A stretch of DNA of 64,000 nt. It comes from Paenibacillus sp. Soil766. GTDB lineage: Bacteria; Bacillota; Bacilli; Paenibacillales; NBRC-103111. The position numbers and the translations under genes were made by a program. Below, piece by piece: positions 61,746 through 64,000 of this stretch. The notes beneath the pieces were generated by a model. It did no database searches. It had not been told where the DNA came from and saw nothing but the letters and a program-made list of their open reading frames with translations. The DNA lies in assembly GCF_001428105.1 (NCBI RefSeq), contig NZ_LMSJ01000019.1, forward strand, positions 62,001 to 126,000, in the 5' to 3' direction. The stretch's first letter is position 1, and the number at the start of each line of letters is the position of its first letter.

Positions 61746-64000
61746 GTGCTAGCACCGAAGGCAAGATGGAACATTGGAAATGCGGATGAGGCGCTTGTTG
61801 AAGAATTTGTTCGTGAGCTGCAGTTGGATCCCTTGGTAGCCCGTATTCTAGTTCTTCGAGATATCCGCAGCGTGTCTGAGGCCCAACAATTTATGCAAGG
61901 TGGCGTCGGTGATTACCATGATCCCTATTTGTTAGATGGGATGCTGCCAGCTGTGGAGCGCATTCGCAAAGCATTGCACAATAACGAATTTATTCGTGTT
62001 TACGGCGATTATGATGCAGATGGTGTAAGCAGTACATCCTTAATGGCGCATTTGCTAAAAGGGTTAGGGGCACATTTCGACACCTACATTCCGCATCGGA
62101 TTCGCGAAGGCTATGGATTGAATCGTGCTGCAATAGACTTAGCCAAGGAACAAGGTGTTCAGTTGCTTATCACCGTGGATACGGGAATAAGTGCCCTTCA
62201 AGAAATTGCTTATTGCAATGAAATTGGTTTAGATGTCATTGTGACTGATCATCATGAACCGCCAGAAGTGCTGCCTGATGCTTTAGCTGTTATTAATCCT
62301 AAGAAGCCTGGCTGTCCGTATCCCTACAAGCTATTAGCAGGTGTTGGTGTGGCATTTAAGCTTGCACATGCGCTGCTGGAGCGATTTCCGGAGGAACTTC
62401 TTGAGTTCGCTGCGCTTGGAACAGTTGCCGACCTTATGCCGCTTACAGGTGAGAATCGGTTGCTTGTGAAGATGGGCCTCGCACGTATGCAGGATTCCAG
62501 CTATGTTGGATTTCGTTCGCTGATTGGTGTATCTGGCATTGAACGGAAAGAGATTACTGCGGGACACATCGGTTTCTCGCTCGCTCCGAAGATAAATGCG
62601 AGTGGCCGCTTAGAAGCTGCTGACATTGCCGTCAAGCTGTTGACCACAACAGATGAAAAAGAAGCGGAGCAAATTGCCTTCGAATTGGATATGCTGAATA
62701 AAGAGCGTCAACAAATAGTTGAAGATATGGTCCAAGAAGCGTTTGCGATGGCTGAGGAGCAGCGAGCGAAGGGCTTGGATAAAGTCATTGTCGTAGCTAA
62801 AGAGAATTGGAATGTTGGTGTCGTTGGGATCGTAGCCTCCAAGATTGTGGAGAAATTCTATCGACCTACGCTTGTGCTAAGCATTGATCCGCAGAAGGGC
62901 ATGGCCAAAGGCTCTGCACGTTCAATTGCAGGCTTTGATTTGCACAAGGCGTTGACAGCTTGCAAGGACCTGTTGGATCACTACGGGGGTCATCAAGCAG
63001 CGGCAGGGATGAGTTTGGATAGCAGCCATCTGGAAGCTTTCGCACTTCGACTAAATGAGCTTGCAGCGGCAACGTTGACGGAGCATGACTTTGTACCCGT
63101 AATACGGGTAGATAATGCGTGCAACCTAACTGATGTCCCGATTGCAAGCATTGAGGGGCTAGAATTACTGGCACCATTCGGTATGGGGAATCCATCGCCT
63201 AAGTTCATGTTTACAGATTTAGGACTTGAAGATATTCGAACCATGGGCAAAGAAAAGCAGCATCTGAAGCTGGGTCTATCTCAAGCGAAGGATGAAGTTA
63301 GCTGCACGGTAGAAGCCGTGGGCTTTGGCAAAGGTAGTCTAGCAGCATTAATTGCACCTTCCGCCAAAGTGGATGTCTTGGGGGAGCTCTCAATTAATGA
63401 GTGGAACGGAGTTCGAAAGCCACAGATCATCATGCAGGATCTGAGAATCCCGCACACGCAGGTATTTGATTGGCGTGGCACGGGACAATTGCATGGGAAG
63501 CTTACATCGCTTGTGAGTAATCTCTCAGCAGGACCTGGGGCGCCACTACGTTCACCCGGAATAGTGCTTTTTGATGAAGCGGATGCAGCGTTGTATCAAG
63601 CAATGGCTGTACAAATCGGACATCAAGTGCCGTATTGGATCGTGCAGGATACCGGCCAAGTAAGGCCAGCCAATGAGGCTGCTAACGCAACGACATTCGA
63701 GGAGCTGCAAGATGTTATTTTATACACAATGCCTCGACGACTTGATAGTTTGAAATCGGTCCTTCAGCAGGCAACTGGGATGATGCGGTGCTACCCTGTA
63801 TTTGCCGAGCTAGGGCAGGAAAGCGGTAATACGTTGCCATCAAGGGATATGTTCAAGATGCTATATGGCACTTTGCAGAAGGAGAAAGCACTTCAACTGC
63901 AAGATACCCGGATGATGACATCCTTTAGTAAACGTTCGGGATTATCACTCGGAATGATTCATTTTATTTTATCTGTTTTTGAGGAATTAGAATTTGTCGT
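61746..64000 (+). CDS. recJ: single-stranded-DNA exonuclease RecJ, truncated by window end
   Basis: 5'-3' single-strand exonuclease of recombination and repair. The GTG start at 61746 follows AAGGAGGAGCCACCAA and the frame stays open to base 64000 (about 751 residues). DHH-family motifs are present: VYGDYDADGVSSTS (motif I, about 88-101), TVDTGISA (motif II) and VTDHHEPP (motif III, DHH, about 168-175). The DHHA1 domain shows GGHQAAAGMSLD (about 415-426). A C-terminal domain follows and is incomplete. The position after secDF matches B. subtilis yrvE/recJ. Confidence 0.95.
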   Translation, partial: MLAPKARWNIGNADEALVEEFVRELQLDPLVARILVLRDIRSVSEAQQFMQGGVGDYHDPYLLDGMLPAVERIRKALHNNEFIRVYGDYDADGVSSTSLMAHLLKGLGAHFDTYIPHRIREGYGLNRAAIDLAKEQGVQLLITVDTGISALQEIAYCNEIGLDVIVTDHHEPPEVLPDALAVINPKKPGCPYPYKLLAGVGVAFKLAHALLERFPEELLEFAALGTVADLMPLTGENRLLVKMGLARMQDSSYVGFRSLIGVSGIERKEITAGHIGFSLAPKINASGRLEAADIAVKLLTTTDEKEAEQIAFELDMLNKERQQIVEDMVQEAFAMAEEQRAKGLDKVIVVAKENWNVGVVGIVASKIVEKFYRPTLVLSIDPQKGMAKGSARSIAGFDLHKALTACKDLLDHYGGHQAAAGMSLDSSHLEAFALRLNELAAATLTEHDFVPVIRVDNACNLTDVPIASIEGLELLAPFGMGNPSPKFMFTDLGLEDIRTMGKEKQHLKLGLSQAKDEVSCTVEAVGFGKGSLAALIAPSAKVDVLGELSINEWNGVRKPQIIMQDLRIPHTQVFDWRGTGQLHGKLTSLVSNLSAGPGAPLRSPGIVLFDEADAALYQAMAVQIGHQVPYWIVQDTGQVRPANEAANATTFEELQDVILYTMPRRLDSLKSVLQQATGMMRCYPVFAELGQESGNTLPSRDMFKMLYGTLQKEKALQLQDTRMMTSFSKRSGLSLGMIHFILSVFEELEFV

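Overview
This window is a chromosomal core region of a low-to-mid GC, endospore-forming Gram-positive bacterium of the Paenibacillus / Paenibacillaceae type. The evidence is a long run of sporulation genes (spoVID, spoIVFA, spoIVFB, spo0B, safA, bofC, a spoIID-like gene, spoVB), Bacillales-type AGGAGG ribosome binding sites with many GTG and TTG starts, a T-box leader, Prp-processed L27, and an S-layer-homology amidase. ruvC and an RNase G/E gene, which B. subtilis lacks, also argue for Paenibacillaceae. Gene order follows B. subtilis closely in two blocks: radC-mreBCD-minCD-spoIVFAB-rplU-prp-rpmA-spo0B-obg-pheB-...-pheA, and safA...bofC-ruvAB-queA-tgt-yajC-(TIGR04086)-(DUF421)-spoVB-comN-secDF-...-recJ. 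Nearly all genes are on the + strand.

Layout. 1-7160: heme biosynthesis (hemD partial, hemB, hemE, hemH, hemY, hemL) with a Crp/Fnr-type regulator on the opposite strand between hemY and hemL. 7161-7979: an 819-bp gene-free stretch with a terminator, a purine microsatellite, an AT-rich quasi-periodic repeat and a very GC-rich 52/53-bp tandem array; this is the least explained DNA here. 7980-12000: a secreted phosphodiester glycosidase-like protein, an unannotated-size 37-aa membrane ORF coupled to a pseudouridine synthase, and spoVID. 12000-17870: Val-specific T-box, valS, folC, murC. 18000-22300: SPOR protein, SLH amidase, DUF4321, maf, and an Rrf2 regulator whose promoter carries a palindrome. 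22400-34820: radC, cell shape and division (mreBCD, minCD, rodA), spoIVFAB, rng, ribosomal L21/Prp/L27, spo0B, obg. 34900-38000: TrpD-like protein, NlpC/P60 hydrolase, Nudix protein. 38180-41900: pheB, hom, thrB, pheA (threonine and phenylalanine synthesis). 42000-45240: safA, an ECF sigma factor, bofC. 45400-52620: ruvCAB, spoIID-like, queA, tgt, yajC. 52680-64000: PAP2 protein, membrane proteins, an ArsB/SLC13-type permease, spoVB, comN, secDF, a CDF-like protein and the start of recJ, which is cut by the window end.

How the genes work together. The heme block runs from porphobilinogen synthesis (hemB) to the late coproporphyrin steps. The mre/min/rodA block positions elongation and division. 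spoIVFA/spoIVFB is the pro-sigma-K processing complex and bofC is a known brake on the signal that activates it, so both ends of that checkpoint lie in this window; SpoVID and SafA are partners in coat assembly. Prp sits between its substrate L27 and L21. No prophage, transposase, CRISPR array, toxin-antitoxin pair or defence cluster was seen. The points most worth checking are the GC-rich tandem array, matching hairpins just before the ribosome binding sites of safA and comN, a truncated RNase G, a CDF-family protein lacking most metal ligands, and an ECF sigma factor with a hydrophobic tail and no anti-sigma neighbour.

All calls are from reading the sequence; no database search, folding or alignment program was run.
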